Shown here: piece by piece, positions 18,285-26,654 of the stretch
Numbering within the stretch: the first letter of the stretch is position 1
How the letters are laid out: every line of letters starts with the position of its first letter
NCBI RefSeq assembly: GCF_007995155.1
Contig: NZ_CP042593.1
Coordinates: 4,444,001-4,508,000 of the forward strand
DNA: 64,000 nt
Direction of reading: 5' to 3'
Source: Cytobacillus dafuensis
GTDB taxonomy: Bacteria > Bacillota > Bacilli > Bacillales > Cytobacillaceae
Translations under genes and position numbers: made by a program
Notes under the pieces: generated by a model
Seen by the model: only the letters and a program-made list of their open reading frames with translations
What the model was told of the DNA's origin: nothing
The model's database searches: none

Positions 18285-19895
18285 TTACCACGCTGCAATC
18301 ATTCCGTCTGTTCGCGCCTCTGTTCCGCCCATTAACACACCTGTTTTAATATCTCGCCAAATGATTTGCCCACGGCCAAAGCCACCTAAATCAACCATCA
18401 TTTCAATTTGATGCCCTTTTCTAATAAGTGCTTGGGCCAATGGATAGGGAAAATGCGGCTCAACAAGCACCTTTTTGTCTTCAACCCATTTCCATCTCGG
18501 TGCATCTAGAGCAGCTTGTGGATTTAGGTGAAAATCAATTGTATTCATCACCACCTGCATATGCCCTTGCGGCTGCATATAGCCCCCCATTACTCCGAAA
18601 GGACCAAATGCTTGATCTCCTTTTGTTAAAAATCCTGGCATGATCGTATGATACGTCTTTTTCCCAGGCTTCAATGCATTAGGATGATGCGGATCAAGCG
18701 AGAAATCATGCCCTCTATTTTGCAAGGCGATGCCCGTCCCGGGAACAACAAGCCCTGAGCCAAATCCCATATAATTACTTTGGATGAAAGAGACCATATT
18801 CCCCTCTCCATCCGCTGTGGCCAAATAAACAGTACCTCCGCTTTTCGGCTGATACGGCCATGGATTTATGGCATACTCGCCGATTTCAGCTCTCCTTGAA
18901 GCCGCATATTCCTCTGATAACAGATCTTCCACCGCTACCCTCATATCCCTTGGATCTGTAATAAAAGCGCGGCCATCTGTAAAAGCAAGCTTCATCGCTT
19001 CAATTTGCTTATGTAGGGTATCAACAGAATCCCGATGAATAAATGAAAAGCCTTTTACAATATTAAGAGCTAAAAGCGTGATCAATCCTTGTCCGCTCGG
19101 GGGAATCTCCCACACATCATATCCGCGGTAATTAACTTTAATCGGCTCTACCCATTCCGCTTGATAGCCTGCCAAATCCTCCTTTGATAGAAATTCATGA
19201 TACTTCTTAGAAAATGCGGAAATTTTCTCAGCTAATTCCCCTTTGTAAAAGCTTTCTGCGTTTGTTTCCCCAATAGATCTCAATGTTGCAGCATGATCCT
19301 TTGAACTCCAGATCTCTCCAACTCTCGGGGCTCTTCCATGAGGAGCAAAGATTTCAAACCAATGCTTGAATTCATCACCTTTAAGAATTTGCTTGAAATT
19401 TTGATAGGCATACTCCCAATTCTTGCCTAAAGTAGGGGTCAAAGGGTACCCATTTTCTGCATATTCTATGGCAGGCTTCAGCACTTCCGACAATGAAAGC
19501 TTACCAAATCGTTTCGATAATTCTGCCCACCCTGATGGTGCACCTGGTACGGTAACAGGCAGCCATCCGTGGACAGGCATTTTTTCATATCCTCTTTCCT
19601 TCACCGCTTCAATCGAAATCGATTTCGGGGCAGGACCGCTTGCATCTAATCCATGCAGCTTTCCGTTTATCCAAACAAGTGCATAAGCATCCCCGCCAAT
19701 GCCATTTGATGTCGGCTCCAAGACCGTTAAGGCTGCGGCCGTTGCAATCGCTGCATCAACCGCGTTTCCACCCTTTTTTAATATTTCTAAACCGACCTGT
19801 GCGGCTAACGGCTGTGAGGTGGCAACCATCCCTCTTTTAGCCATAACCGTTGTTCGTTGCGACGTATATGGATAATAATGAAAATCAAAGTTCAT
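18285..19895 (-). CDS. ywrD: YwrD-type gamma-glutamyltransferase
   Basis: A 536-residue N-terminal-nucleophile hydrolase family member that transfers or hydrolyses gamma-glutamyl groups (glutathione-like or poly-glutamate substrates). The precursor should self-cleave before the Thr in KSGGTVYLATADGEGN, followed by SFIQSNYMGFGSG. The N-terminal half has GGNAVDAAIATAAALTVLEP, NGIGGDAYALVW and GLDASGPAP, all family landmarks. It has no signal peptide, so it is cytoplasmic like B. subtilis YwrD (525 residues). I use the ATG at 19895 behind aagggtgat. It interrupts the conserved hpf-secA neighbourhood and is flanked by two dispersed repeats. Confidence 0.88.
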   Translation of the reverse strand: MNFDFHYYPYTSQRTTVMAKRGMVATSQPLAAQVGLEILKKGGNAVDAAIATAAALTVLEPTSNGIGGDAYALVWINGKLHGLDASGPAPKSISIEAVKERGYEKMPVHGWLPVTVPGAPSGWAELSKRFGKLSLSEVLKPAIEYAENGYPLTPTLGKNWEYAYQNFKQILKGDEFKHWFEIFAPHGRAPRVGEIWSSKDHAATLRSIGETNAESFYKGELAEKISAFSKKYHEFLSKEDLAGYQAEWVEPIKVNYRGYDVWEIPPSGQGLITLLALNIVKGFSFIHRDSVDTLHKQIEAMKLAFTDGRAFITDPRDMRVAVEDLLSEEYAASRRAEIGEYAINPWPYQPKSGGTVYLATADGEGNMVSFIQSNYMGFGSGLVVPGTGIALQNRGHDFSLDPHHPNALKPGKKTYHTIMPGFLTKGDQAFGPFGVMGGYMQPQGHMQVVMNTIDFHLNPQAALDAPRWKWVEDKKVLVEPHFPYPLAQALIRKGHQIEMMVDLGGFGRGQIIWRDIKTGVLMGGTEARTDGMIAAW

Positions 19896-19960
19896 GGGGA
19901 TCACCCTTTAATTGTTTTATTATTTTGATTATACCAAATAATAAAACAATTAAAGGGAAA

Positions 19961-20119
19961 ATTTATCCCGTATTAACGTGCAGTAAGACCCCCACCTCAA
20001 GATTGAGAGAGAAATGTGGAAGATAGGTGGGGGACAACCGCCCGTAAAAGCCCCATTAGTTTAACTAACCATCAGTGGGGGATGAAAAAAACCCCCACTG
20101 ATGGAAGTTTCACTTTATC
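19961..20119 (-). repeat. dispersed element H, copy 1 (inverted)
   Basis: About 160 bp running atttatcccgtattaacg ... ggaagtttcacttta, the reverse complement of the copies at 39.8, 55.7 and 61.5 kb. It has two hairpins: cccccac...gtggggg and a 13-bp ccatcagtgggggat / cccccactgatgg pair. It lies between hpf and the gamma-glutamyltransferase gene. Confidence 0.8.
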
Positions 20120-20134
20120 TGCCAAAGGCGTAAA

Positions 20135-20165
20135 AAGACCCCCACTCAGTCAGAGTGAAGGTCTT
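20135..20165 (-). terminator. hpf terminator
   Basis: aagacc and ggtctt with inner actc/gagt pairing form a stem directly beyond the hpf stop, followed on the minus strand by tttttacg. Confidence 0.65.
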
Positions 20166-20171
20166 GTTCTA

Positions 20172-20723
20172 TTATTGTGCTTCAATTAAGCCGTAACGGC
20201 CGTCTTTGCGCTTGTACACTACATTCGTTAAGCTTGTTTCAGCATTCGTGAACACATAGAAGCTATGGCCTAGCATATTCATTTGCAGGATGGCTTCTTC
20301 GCTGTCCATTGGCTTCAGATCAAAGCTCTTTTGACGAACAACTTCAAGATCCTGATCCTCATCTACTACTGTTCTTTCTGACTCATCTAAAGTAACGAAC
20401 ATAGCAGGAATATTGCCTTTTTCACGGAATTTACGGTTTACCTTTGTTTTATGCTTGCGTATTTGACGCTCTAATTTATCAGTAATTAAGTCAATTGCTG
20501 CATACATATCATCATGAACTTCCTCTGCACGAAGCACTAAATTCGGCATCGGAATCGTTACTTCTACTTTAGAAGTTTTATCTTGATACGTTTTTAAATT
20601 AACATGCACGGTTGATTCAGGAGTTTCAGTAAAATACCTTTCCAATTTAGCAATCTTCTTCTCTACATACTCTCTAATTGCTGGAGTTACCTCAATGTTT
20701 TCACCACGAATGTTAAAATTCAT
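20172..20723 (-). CDS. hpf: long-form ribosome hibernation factor HPF
   Basis: HPF binds the decoding centre and joins 70S ribosomes into inactive 100S dimers in stationary phase. The 183-residue product has the N-terminal RaiA-like domain (MNFNIRGENIEVTPAIREYV, about 1-100), a linker, and the C-terminal dimerisation domain (about 125-183, DLKPMDSEEAILQMNMLGHS), so it is the long form (B. subtilis 189). The ATG at 20723 follows aaaggaggag; an upstream start at 20744 would absorb that site. It is next to the flagellar block, as in B. subtilis. Confidence 0.95.
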   Translation of the reverse strand: MNFNIRGENIEVTPAIREYVEKKIAKLERYFTETPESTVHVNLKTYQDKTSKVEVTIPMPNLVLRAEEVHDDMYAAIDLITDKLERQIRKHKTKVNRKFREKGNIPAMFVTLDESERTVVDEDQDLEVVRQKSFDLKPMDSEEAILQMNMLGHSFYVFTNAETSLTNVVYKRKDGRYGLIEAQ

Positions 20724-21007
20724 AAGTGAGCTCCTCCTTTTCATTATACAAATGCCGTGCTTTCAAGGTTTGCTCGATCTGTAACGGCTTCCTTTAAAAG
20801 CACTAAGTCTTTTAATAAAGACTATATATTACAATTCTATTTTACCCTATAAAACTCCTGCTAGTACAGTGAAAAAGTTTGTGGGATTTGACGGTTTTGT
20901 GAAGTATAAATGATTAGTATTAGGAAGTGAAACCAACTGGAATGAATATTAAGAATCTTTTAAAGGGTCATGTAAATGTAAAATATTTAAATTTTCCCCA
21001 ATAAAAA

Positions 21008-21047
21008 ACACCTCCAATTGTTAATTGTGTCTAACAAAAGGAGGTGT
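21008..21047 (-). terminator. second terminator after flagellar block
   Basis: acacctcc pairs with ggaggtgt across a 24-base loop; on the minus strand ttttttat follows. It backs up the hairpin at 21127. Confidence 0.6.
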
Positions 21048-21126
21048 AAGCTCAATGCTCTGTGGTAGAGATTTTCGCACCTCTAATTTGATATGGGCGA
21101 ATCATAGAATTATCTTTCAAGAAAAA

Positions 21127-21146
21127 GAGTAACCGATTGGCTACTC
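21127..21146 (-). terminator. yjfB terminator
   Basis: On the minus strand gagtagcc pairs with ggttactc around aatc and is followed by tttttc. It starts 12 bases after the yjfB stop. Confidence 0.8.
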
Positions 21147-21157
21147 CTTTGTTTTTC

Positions 21158-21358
21158 TTATCCTTTTAGATCGATGGTTCCGCCAAGATGCGGTTGTGCA
21201 GCTTGCTGCAGAGCTTGCAAGTTAGCTCCCCCTAGCATCTCATTGATAAAATTAGCATTTCCTTCTGCTTGATTCATTGCTTTTTTCATCACTAGGATTG
21301 AAGCTTGTTGCTGAACTTGACTTTGACTTAGTGCCATTGACATAAGAGCACTATCCAC
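21158..21358 (-). CDS. yjfB: YjfB-family putative motility protein
   Basis: A 66-residue soluble helical protein with MSMALSQSQVQQQASILVMK, the signature of the YjfB family. Members are sigma-D dependent in B. subtilis and called putative motility proteins; molecular role unknown. Here it is the last gene of the flaG-fliD-fliS-fliT string, which supports a flagellar link better than its scattered position in B. subtilis. A strong ggagg precedes the ATG. Confidence 0.8.
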   Translation of the reverse strand: MDSALMSMALSQSQVQQQASILVMKKAMNQAEGNANFINEMLGGANLQALQQAAQPHLGGTIDLKG

Positions 21359-21424
21359 ATAGAGCCCTCCTTTTTATGTTTCATTTTAAGGAATAAAGCT
21401 GTTTGTTTTCCTAGAGCTCAGAGG

Positions 21425-21778
21425 TTAATTCTTTTTATCGTAATAAACTCCATCTAATCCATTCACTGCTTCGTATGGATTTGAGTAACTTTGGACATGA
21501 TTCTTCTTTTTCTTTAGTTCTTGAAGATCCGTCTGGATTTGAGACTTTAGGTTCTTCATTAGACGATTAATCTCTTGTTCCCACTGGATGATCTGCTTTC
21601 CAAGTTCTTGTTCATCAAGCGAATAAGGAGGAGTAAGCTGTACCAGTAGAGGACCTCGTTTTTCAAGTAAAGCCTCTACTTGATGAATGATATCCTCTCT
21701 TTCATCGGCACCTACTTGTCCTTGCAGAATCATATAAAGCTGTTTCGTCAAGTCAAAATATTCTTGAACTGCACTCAT
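21425..21778 (-). CDS. fliT: FliT, flagellar chaperone-like
   Basis: A 117-residue, mostly helical, charged protein following fliS, with its ATG overlapping the fliS stop by one base (taATG). In the FliT position it would chaperone the FliD cap protein for export. Sequence conservation in this family is low, so the call rests on size, helical content and position. Confidence 0.75.
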   Translation of the reverse strand: MSAVQEYFDLTKQLYMILQGQVGADEREDIIHQVEALLEKRGPLLVQLTPPYSLDEQELGKQIIQWEQEINRLMKNLKSQIQTDLQELKKKKNHVQSYSNPYEAVNGLDGVYYDKKN

Positions 21779-22179
21779 TACACTTGACTGCTTTCTTTAA
21801 ATTGCTGCTGGCGATTCAACTGAATAAGCTGTTTCCATGTATCACGAAACTCGACAACAAGCTCCTCAACTTCTTCTAATATTGCAATATCATTTTTCAC
21901 ATTAGCTTCCACAAGACGGCGATGCATGTAGTCATAGAGCGTCATCATATTTTTAGAGACTTCTAGATCCATGTTTAAAGTGACCATTAACTCACTAATA
22001 ATATTCTCAGCTTTAATGATATTCGTATTTCTCTCTGAAATTTGATTATTCTCAATCGCAATCTTAGCCTGGTGAATAAACTTTAAACAACCATTGTATA
22101 ACATGAGTGTAAGTTCACCAGGAGAAGCCGTTGTCACTGAATTGCTTTTATATGCTTGATACGGATTATTTACCACCAT
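21778..22179 (-). CDS. fliS: FliS, flagellin export chaperone
   Basis: A 133-residue four-helix protein that binds the flagellin C-terminus and keeps it unpolymerised; in B. subtilis it also helps FliW release. NPYQAYKSNSVTTASPGELT, LMLYNGCLKFI and the MHRRLVEANVKND segment are family hallmarks. It lies between fliD and fliT with tight spacing. A second FliS-like gene occurs at 33676-34107. Confidence 0.95.
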   Translation of the reverse strand: MVVNNPYQAYKSNSVTTASPGELTLMLYNGCLKFIHQAKIAIENNQISERNTNIIKAENIISELMVTLNMDLEVSKNMMTLYDYMHRRLVEANVKNDIAILEEVEELVVEFRDTWKQLIQLNRQQQFKESSQV

Positions 22180-22201
22180 TTATTACACTCCTTTAAATCC
22201 C

Positions 22202-24274
22202 TTACATTCCGCCGCCAAATTGCTGCATAAGATAAGCCGATTGTGAATTGGCTTGCTGAATCGCTTTTTCCATTGCCGTAAATTGACGCCAATAACGTGC
22301 TTCCACGTCTTTTAAGCGGTCTTCAAAGCGGTCGATTCGCTTATCAACATTATCGAGTTGACGCCCAAGAGCATACTGTTGAGAATTTGTGGTAGAATTC
22401 CCTGCTTTTTCTTTTAATTTATCCATCGATACCGATACAGAATCATATAAACGGTGGACAATTCCTTTTTCACTCTCGGTCGTACCTTCCCCACGGAATA
22501 AATTTTCAACTGATTCAGGATCTTCTTCAATCGCTTTCAGTAATTTTGCTTCATTAATTTCTAGTTTGCCACCTTTAAGATAGTCTTTTGAAGTTGTAAT
22601 ACCTATTTTTGCTAACTGATTATATGCGTCTGCAACATTACTATTTTGAACAGGCTGATAAAAATCCAACCGCATTTCAGATAATACGCTTGATAGAATC
22701 GGATCATGTCTCAGCAAACCACTTTTCGCCTTCTCATCCCATAATTCCTGCTGCTTTTCACTCATTTCTTCCCGTTGTTCATCTGTTAAAGGCAAATAAG
22801 TTCGATTGCGATCCTCAGACAGTTTTGATTGAATTTTATCAACCAATTCATTATACTTCTTCACAAATTCCTTAATATTTTCTGCCACTTTACTCGAGTC
22901 ATTACTAACGTTTACACTAACTGCATCTGTAAATTTTTGCTTAATTGTAAAGGTAACACCGTTCATTTCGAATGTATTCGAGGAACGTTCTGTCTCTAAA
23001 CCATTTATTTCAAATTTAGCGTTTTGTCCACCTGTAACAGTTGCAGTGCCGAATTTCAATACATCATTGATAAAGCTTCCACTCGTACTAATTTCTCTGC
23101 CTGCGCCTGTATTAAAATCTCCTGTTTCTGCTCGCGTCAAGGAAGCTTGTCCTGTATTAGAATCATAGAACATCGTAACACCAACACTAGACCCATTTAC
23201 CTTACCTATAACGGAATTCAATGACTCATTTCCTTGAATTAAGAATGACTCATGCTTCTGACCTTTTGATGTATGGGTATCCATTGAAAAGGTTGTGTAG
23301 TTCTGGTCGTACGTTATTTCAAAATTTCTTAAGTCACCAGGATCTGTAACATCTTCAGCTGGTAATGGCATCTTGTCAGTAAATGTAATTTTTCCTGTTT
23401 CCGAATTTAAAGTACCAACTACATCACCACTCGAATTTTTAATTTCGCGAGTCAAATCATTTGGATTGCCTTGAATGGTTAAATTATCGATGGTAGTACC
23501 ATTGCCATCTTTTATTAGAATTGACGACACATTATTAATAGAACCACGTGATATTTGTACTTGCGATGAATTGTATTGTAGTTTAAATGAATCTGTTTTT
23601 TCCTTCGCTACATAATCTATACGAATCGAAGTTCCTTGAGCTATTTCTTTATTAAATGTTAAATTTCCATTTGAATCCACAAGTACTTCATTGTCACCGG
23701 GAGTGCCGCCTGTAATAACCTTATAGGACTTACCACTAACTTTTACACTCCATGAATCAATTGTCGTATCATCAATATTGGTGAGTCCTGTAGTAATTGT
23801 AGCGCCACTACTTGGATTACTAATTGTCTTTGATTCGACAACACCTTGTTTCCATACATCCGTTCCAGATTGAGCCATACTTTCCTTTTGTCCAAAAATC
23901 CCTTTGCTAGAATCAAAAGTCTTTCCTATTCCGGCTATGTTACCACCATTTACTTGTGTTTCAGCGCTAGCTAATTGTGTCACATTCGATATAGAATAAG
24001 ATGATTTACCCGCTGATCCACTAGCAATAGCAGTTAATTTTGACTCATCGGTTGATGATGTTTGTCTTGCACGATAATTAGATGTTAATTTCATCTGCGT
24101 TAATGTACTGCGAAAATCAAGCATCAATGTATTAAGTGAACGATAGTCATCTCTCTGCCATTGTAAAGTTTGCTTCTGTTGTTTCATCTTATCAAGAGGC
24201 GCACGTTCAGCTTTCATCAAATCCTTAACCATCTGATCAATATCCATTCCACTTGCTATTCCACTAATTCTCAT
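22202..24274 (-). CDS. fliD: FliD, filament cap protein (enlarged)
   Basis: FliD caps the filament and guides flagellin assembly. The start MRISGIASGMDIDQMVKDLM and the D0-D1 coiled segments (about 30-100 and 600-690, with LDNVDKRIDRFEDRL) are typical. At 690 residues it is about 190 longer than B. subtilis FliD; the extra length is in the middle (roughly 120-420), made of short beta-type Ser/Thr/Gly/Asn-rich stretches that should form extra surface domains. ATG after aaaggagtg. Confidence 0.93.
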   Translation of the reverse strand: MRISGIASGMDIDQMVKDLMKAERAPLDKMKQQKQTLQWQRDDYRSLNTLMLDFRSTLTQMKLTSNYRARQTSSTDESKLTAIASGSAGKSSYSISNVTQLASAETQVNGGNIAGIGKTFDSSKGIFGQKESMAQSGTDVWKQGVVESKTISNPSSGATITTGLTNIDDTTIDSWSVKVSGKSYKVITGGTPGDNEVLVDSNGNLTFNKEIAQGTSIRIDYVAKEKTDSFKLQYNSSQVQISRGSINNVSSILIKDGNGTTIDNLTIQGNPNDLTREIKNSSGDVVGTLNSETGKITFTDKMPLPAEDVTDPGDLRNFEITYDQNYTTFSMDTHTSKGQKHESFLIQGNESLNSVIGKVNGSSVGVTMFYDSNTGQASLTRAETGDFNTGAGREISTSGSFINDVLKFGTATVTGGQNAKFEINGLETERSSNTFEMNGVTFTIKQKFTDAVSVNVSNDSSKVAENIKEFVKKYNELVDKIQSKLSEDRNRTYLPLTDEQREEMSEKQQELWDEKAKSGLLRHDPILSSVLSEMRLDFYQPVQNSNVADAYNQLAKIGITTSKDYLKGGKLEINEAKLLKAIEEDPESVENLFRGEGTTESEKGIVHRLYDSVSVSMDKLKEKAGNSTTNSQQYALGRQLDNVDKRIDRFEDRLKDVEARYWRQFTAMEKAIQQANSQSAYLMQQFGGGM

Positions 24275-24290
24275 TATCGATTCACTCCTT

Positions 24291-24656
24291 TTACACTTTT
24301 CGGTCTACGAGTATTCCCAGAAAGTCCGTCATAGCTGCATACATATCCAACAGCTTCTTTGGCGGAATTTCTTTCACCACTTCATTCGTTGTATTATCAA
24401 CAATCGAAACATAATATTCCTTAAGTTCATCATGAAATTGAAACTTTAAATGGGTATTTGAGGCTTTTACAAATTCATTCATGCTTTTCACGACTTTTTC
24501 TAATTGATCTTTCGACTGGGGCTGCTGATGTTTATCTTGTTGTTGGTCTATTTCAGCCTTATTCTCATGGGTCGTTTGCTTAATCACTTGTGGCGCAGTA
24601 GATGTATAAACATTCGATTGTATTGATCCATTAAAAGTAGAAATTTTTTCCAACAT
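24291..24656 (-). CDS. flaG: FlaG (YvyC) flagellar protein
   Basis: A 121-residue protein with a variable Gln-rich N-terminal half and the conserved FlaG domain at about 70-121 (LKFQFHDELKEYYVSIVDN, then VKEIPPKKLLDMYAAM). FlaG influences filament length or assembly. It is first in the flaG-fliD-fliS-fliT-yjfB unit and is preceded by a sigma-D type promoter. Confidence 0.9.
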   Translation of the reverse strand: MLEKISTFNGSIQSNVYTSTAPQVIKQTTHENKAEIDQQQDKHQQPQSKDQLEKVVKSMNEFVKASNTHLKFQFHDELKEYYVSIVDNTTNEVVKEIPPKKLLDMYAAMTDFLGILVDRKV

Positions 24657-24691
24657 CTTTTATTCTCCCCTCGGTATAATCCCTATTCTTT

Positions 24692-24718
24692 ATATCGGTA
24701 GTACACCTGGAATATTAA
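24692..24718 (-). promoter_or_regulatory. sigma-D promoter of flaG-fliD unit
   Basis: On the minus strand TTAA (24718-24715), 15 bases, then ACCGATAT (24699-24692), close to the sigma-D consensus TAAA-N15-GCCGATAT. It lies about 36 bases before the flaG ATG. Confidence 0.7.
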
Positions 24719-24944
24719 TAATGGAATTGGAAAAATCTGAAATGAAAGGAATGAGTTTCTTCATCCTCGAGGTATCAACCTTCATTTTTATTTTTACTTA
24801 GGAAAAGAATACGGAGATCTTCTTAAAGAACAAACATAATTTCGCAAGGCATTTCGAATCAATTTCAGTATAGGGATCATTTCCAAATACAAAAAATATT
24901 ACCTAAATTCAGGCGATTTATTAGCCTTTATAAAGGTACTTTTT

Positions 24945-25110
24945 TTAGATTCCAGCTTCCATTTTAGCTTGCGTAATTATTTCTTCTATGGTAGCACTTG
25001 CACCAGACGGCATTGCTACTTTTCCTACTTTGGACTCTTCCTCATTGCCACAATCCACACATCTAAGAGTAGAAGATGTGTCAAAGCCACTATCGACCAA
25101 AATTACTCAT
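24945..25110 (-). pseudogene. frameshifted small CxxC protein gene
   Basis: An ATG at 25110 follows aggggg by eight bases, but its frame closes after six codons. One frame over, from 25100, 51 codons read LVDSGFDTSSTLRCVDCGNE then EESKVGKVAMPSGASATIEE and end at TAA 24945. It looks like a real small protein with a CxxC knuckle, disrupted by a one-base shift in an aatttt tract. Family not recognised. It could also be a programmed shift or a sequencing error. Confidence 0.45.
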
Positions 25111-25177
25111 TTAAAATCCCCCTAAATGGAATATAGAGACCCTAGCAAAACTAGGATCCCTTTCAGATAATCTTAAA

Positions 25178-25219
25178 TTAGCAAAGAAGTTGTAGAACTC
25201 CTTGTGGTTGTTGGTTCGC
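25178..25219 (-). pseudogene. flagellin 3' end scar
   Basis: Thirteen codons plus stop read ANQQPQGVLQLLC, nearly the last residues of hag (ANQQPQGVLQLLR). Codons differ from hag at several positions, so it is not a recent copy. Nothing flagellin-like precedes it; a TAA stands immediately before. A stem (gatcctag/ctagggtc) follows. It is what remains of another flagellin gene. Confidence 0.75.
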
Positions 25220-25292
25220 TTACTTTGTGACTGTACCTTTCAGTTACAGAATAGACTATATCTTTACCCTCATGTTCCCTCGAGGAGTGACC

Positions 25293-26528
25293 TTAATTCT
25301 TAATTAAAATAGCCATATATGCCATTGTTGTAAATCCGTTATCTCTCAGTAAATTAAAAGCCCTTTTCAAGTAAACATTGTTATGTTCAACTGATTTAGA
25401 AAATGATTGGATTAGTGTAATAACTAATTCTGTTGTTAGTCCCTTATGAAAACCAGCCATACCGATTAAATGAAGTTTAATTATAGAATAATGTAGGATA
25501 AGCATTACATAATCATCGAACATAGTTTTATTCCCAAACGGGAAGATATTTTTGAAGACATAGTTTACTAAATAGTTTTCAAGAATATATTCATGTTCAC
25601 TCATCAAAGGCATAAAATACTCTTCAAAAGCCTCCTTATACCTCTCTGCAATCTCTTCTACATCTGCTTCATTTGTGTATTCAATTCCTTGTAAAGTTTC
25701 TGATAAGCATTTCTTGTATCTTTCGCTTCCTATCCCGTGCGCTACCCGATAATCAAGCAACTCTTTGCATAACTCCATTTGAATTGCTAAGTGTGTCTGG
25801 ACGTTAGAAAGATCAGATTTTGCTCCTCCATTTGCCAACATTGTTGCGTAGTGTGCAATGATATCTTGAAAAGAATCTAATTTACCATGGTCAACCGCTT
25901 CTTGCACTTTTCTAAAGAATAATCCTAGGAAAATTAGACGTTCATTTAGAGAGTATGTTCTGTCCTGTAGGACTTGTATGGTAAAAATACGAAGTTCCCA
26001 GAAATACTTAATTGGTTTATTCATTAATTTCGGATTACTCGTATCTAATTCTTTTAGGATAAAACCATGTGTATTTAATTCTTCTGCCTCATCAAATTCC
26101 ATTCCATTCGGGTTCAATAAAGCTAATCTTGCCGCTTCCGGGCAAGACATCGTTAGTGATTTCTCAACTACACCGTTTATTTTATTCAAGGTTCGTGGAT
26201 AGATAGCACATGTATTCGATAGAAAGTCTTCTCCAAGATTTAATTGTACCTTACATAAATTCTCCTCAGATAAAAAAGAGCATCTTCCTCCATCTCGCAT
26301 TTTAATTTTGGCAAAATTAACTGATGAAGGATTAGATCTATTCCGTATAATATTCTTTTCGAATAAGGGTTTTAGTTCTTTATCTTGAGTTTTTTTATAT
26401 TTTTTATATGTAGCTTCATCAATATTTACTCGCCAACCAGCACAACATGAGTCTTCACAAGCAGAACCAATACATGAAAATTCACGCACATATTGCGGAA
26501 TTAATAAAGGACTTGCTTTTCCAGTCAT
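25293..26528 (-). CDS. fliB: FliB, flagellin lysine N-methylase
   Basis: FliB methylates lysines of flagellin. The 411-residue product has the family's Cys-rich start (EFSCIGSACEDSCCAGWRVN, further cysteines in GRCSF, NLCKVQLN and NTCAIYP), consistent with an iron-sulfur or metal-binding cluster, followed by a long helical domain. It lies between hag and flaG, where B. subtilis has nothing. I start at ATG 26528 (agagggag upstream); the nine codons of a longer frame encode the Shine-Dalgarno. A perfect 19-bp inverted repeat lies just upstream. The catalytic mechanism of the family is not visible from the sequence. Confidence 0.85.
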   Translation of the reverse strand: MTGKASPLLIPQYVREFSCIGSACEDSCCAGWRVNIDEATYKKYKKTQDKELKPLFEKNIIRNRSNPSSVNFAKIKMRDGGRCSFLSEENLCKVQLNLGEDFLSNTCAIYPRTLNKINGVVEKSLTMSCPEAARLALLNPNGMEFDEAEELNTHGFILKELDTSNPKLMNKPIKYFWELRIFTIQVLQDRTYSLNERLIFLGLFFRKVQEAVDHGKLDSFQDIIAHYATMLANGGAKSDLSNVQTHLAIQMELCKELLDYRVAHGIGSERYKKCLSETLQGIEYTNEADVEEIAERYKEAFEEYFMPLMSEHEYILENYLVNYVFKNIFPFGNKTMFDDYVMLILHYSIIKLHLIGMAGFHKGLTTELVITLIQSFSKSVEHNNVYLKRAFNLLRDNGFTTMAYMAILIKN

Positions 26529-26553
26529 TTTTTTCTCTCCCTCTTGATGTTCC

Positions 26554-26604
26554 ATTGATTAACATAGATTTCCTCATTAAGGGAAGAAATCTATGTTAAT
26601 CAAT
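26554..26604. promoter_or_regulatory. perfect 19-bp inverted repeat in fliB leader
   Basis: Arms 26554-26572 (attgattaacatagatttc) and 26586-26604 are exact reverse complements around a 13-base centre. It lies between the hag terminator and the fliB start. No T-run follows on the minus strand, so it is not an obvious terminator; it could be an mRNA leader hairpin or an operator. Confidence 0.7.
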
Positions 26605-26612
26605 GTAAATGC

Positions 26613-26646
26613 AAAAAAGGATTGGGAAACTCCCCAATCCCTTTTT
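26613..26646 (-). terminator. hag terminator
   Basis: On the minus strand ggattggg pairs with cccaatcc around gagttt, followed by ttttttgc. It starts 9 bases beyond the hag stop. Confidence 0.85.
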
Positions 26647-26654
26647 AAAACATA

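Larger units (their letters stand above)
20745..21157. other. hpf upstream region and yjfB terminators
   Basis: No gene. It holds the hpf promoter region and two hairpins that end leftward transcription from the flagellar block. Confidence 0.5.
24719..25292. other. flaG-fliB intergenic region with gene debris
   Basis: About 570 bases with no intact gene. It contains a frameshifted small reading frame (24945-25110) and a 3' end of a flagellin gene (25178-25219). Confidence 0.5.
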
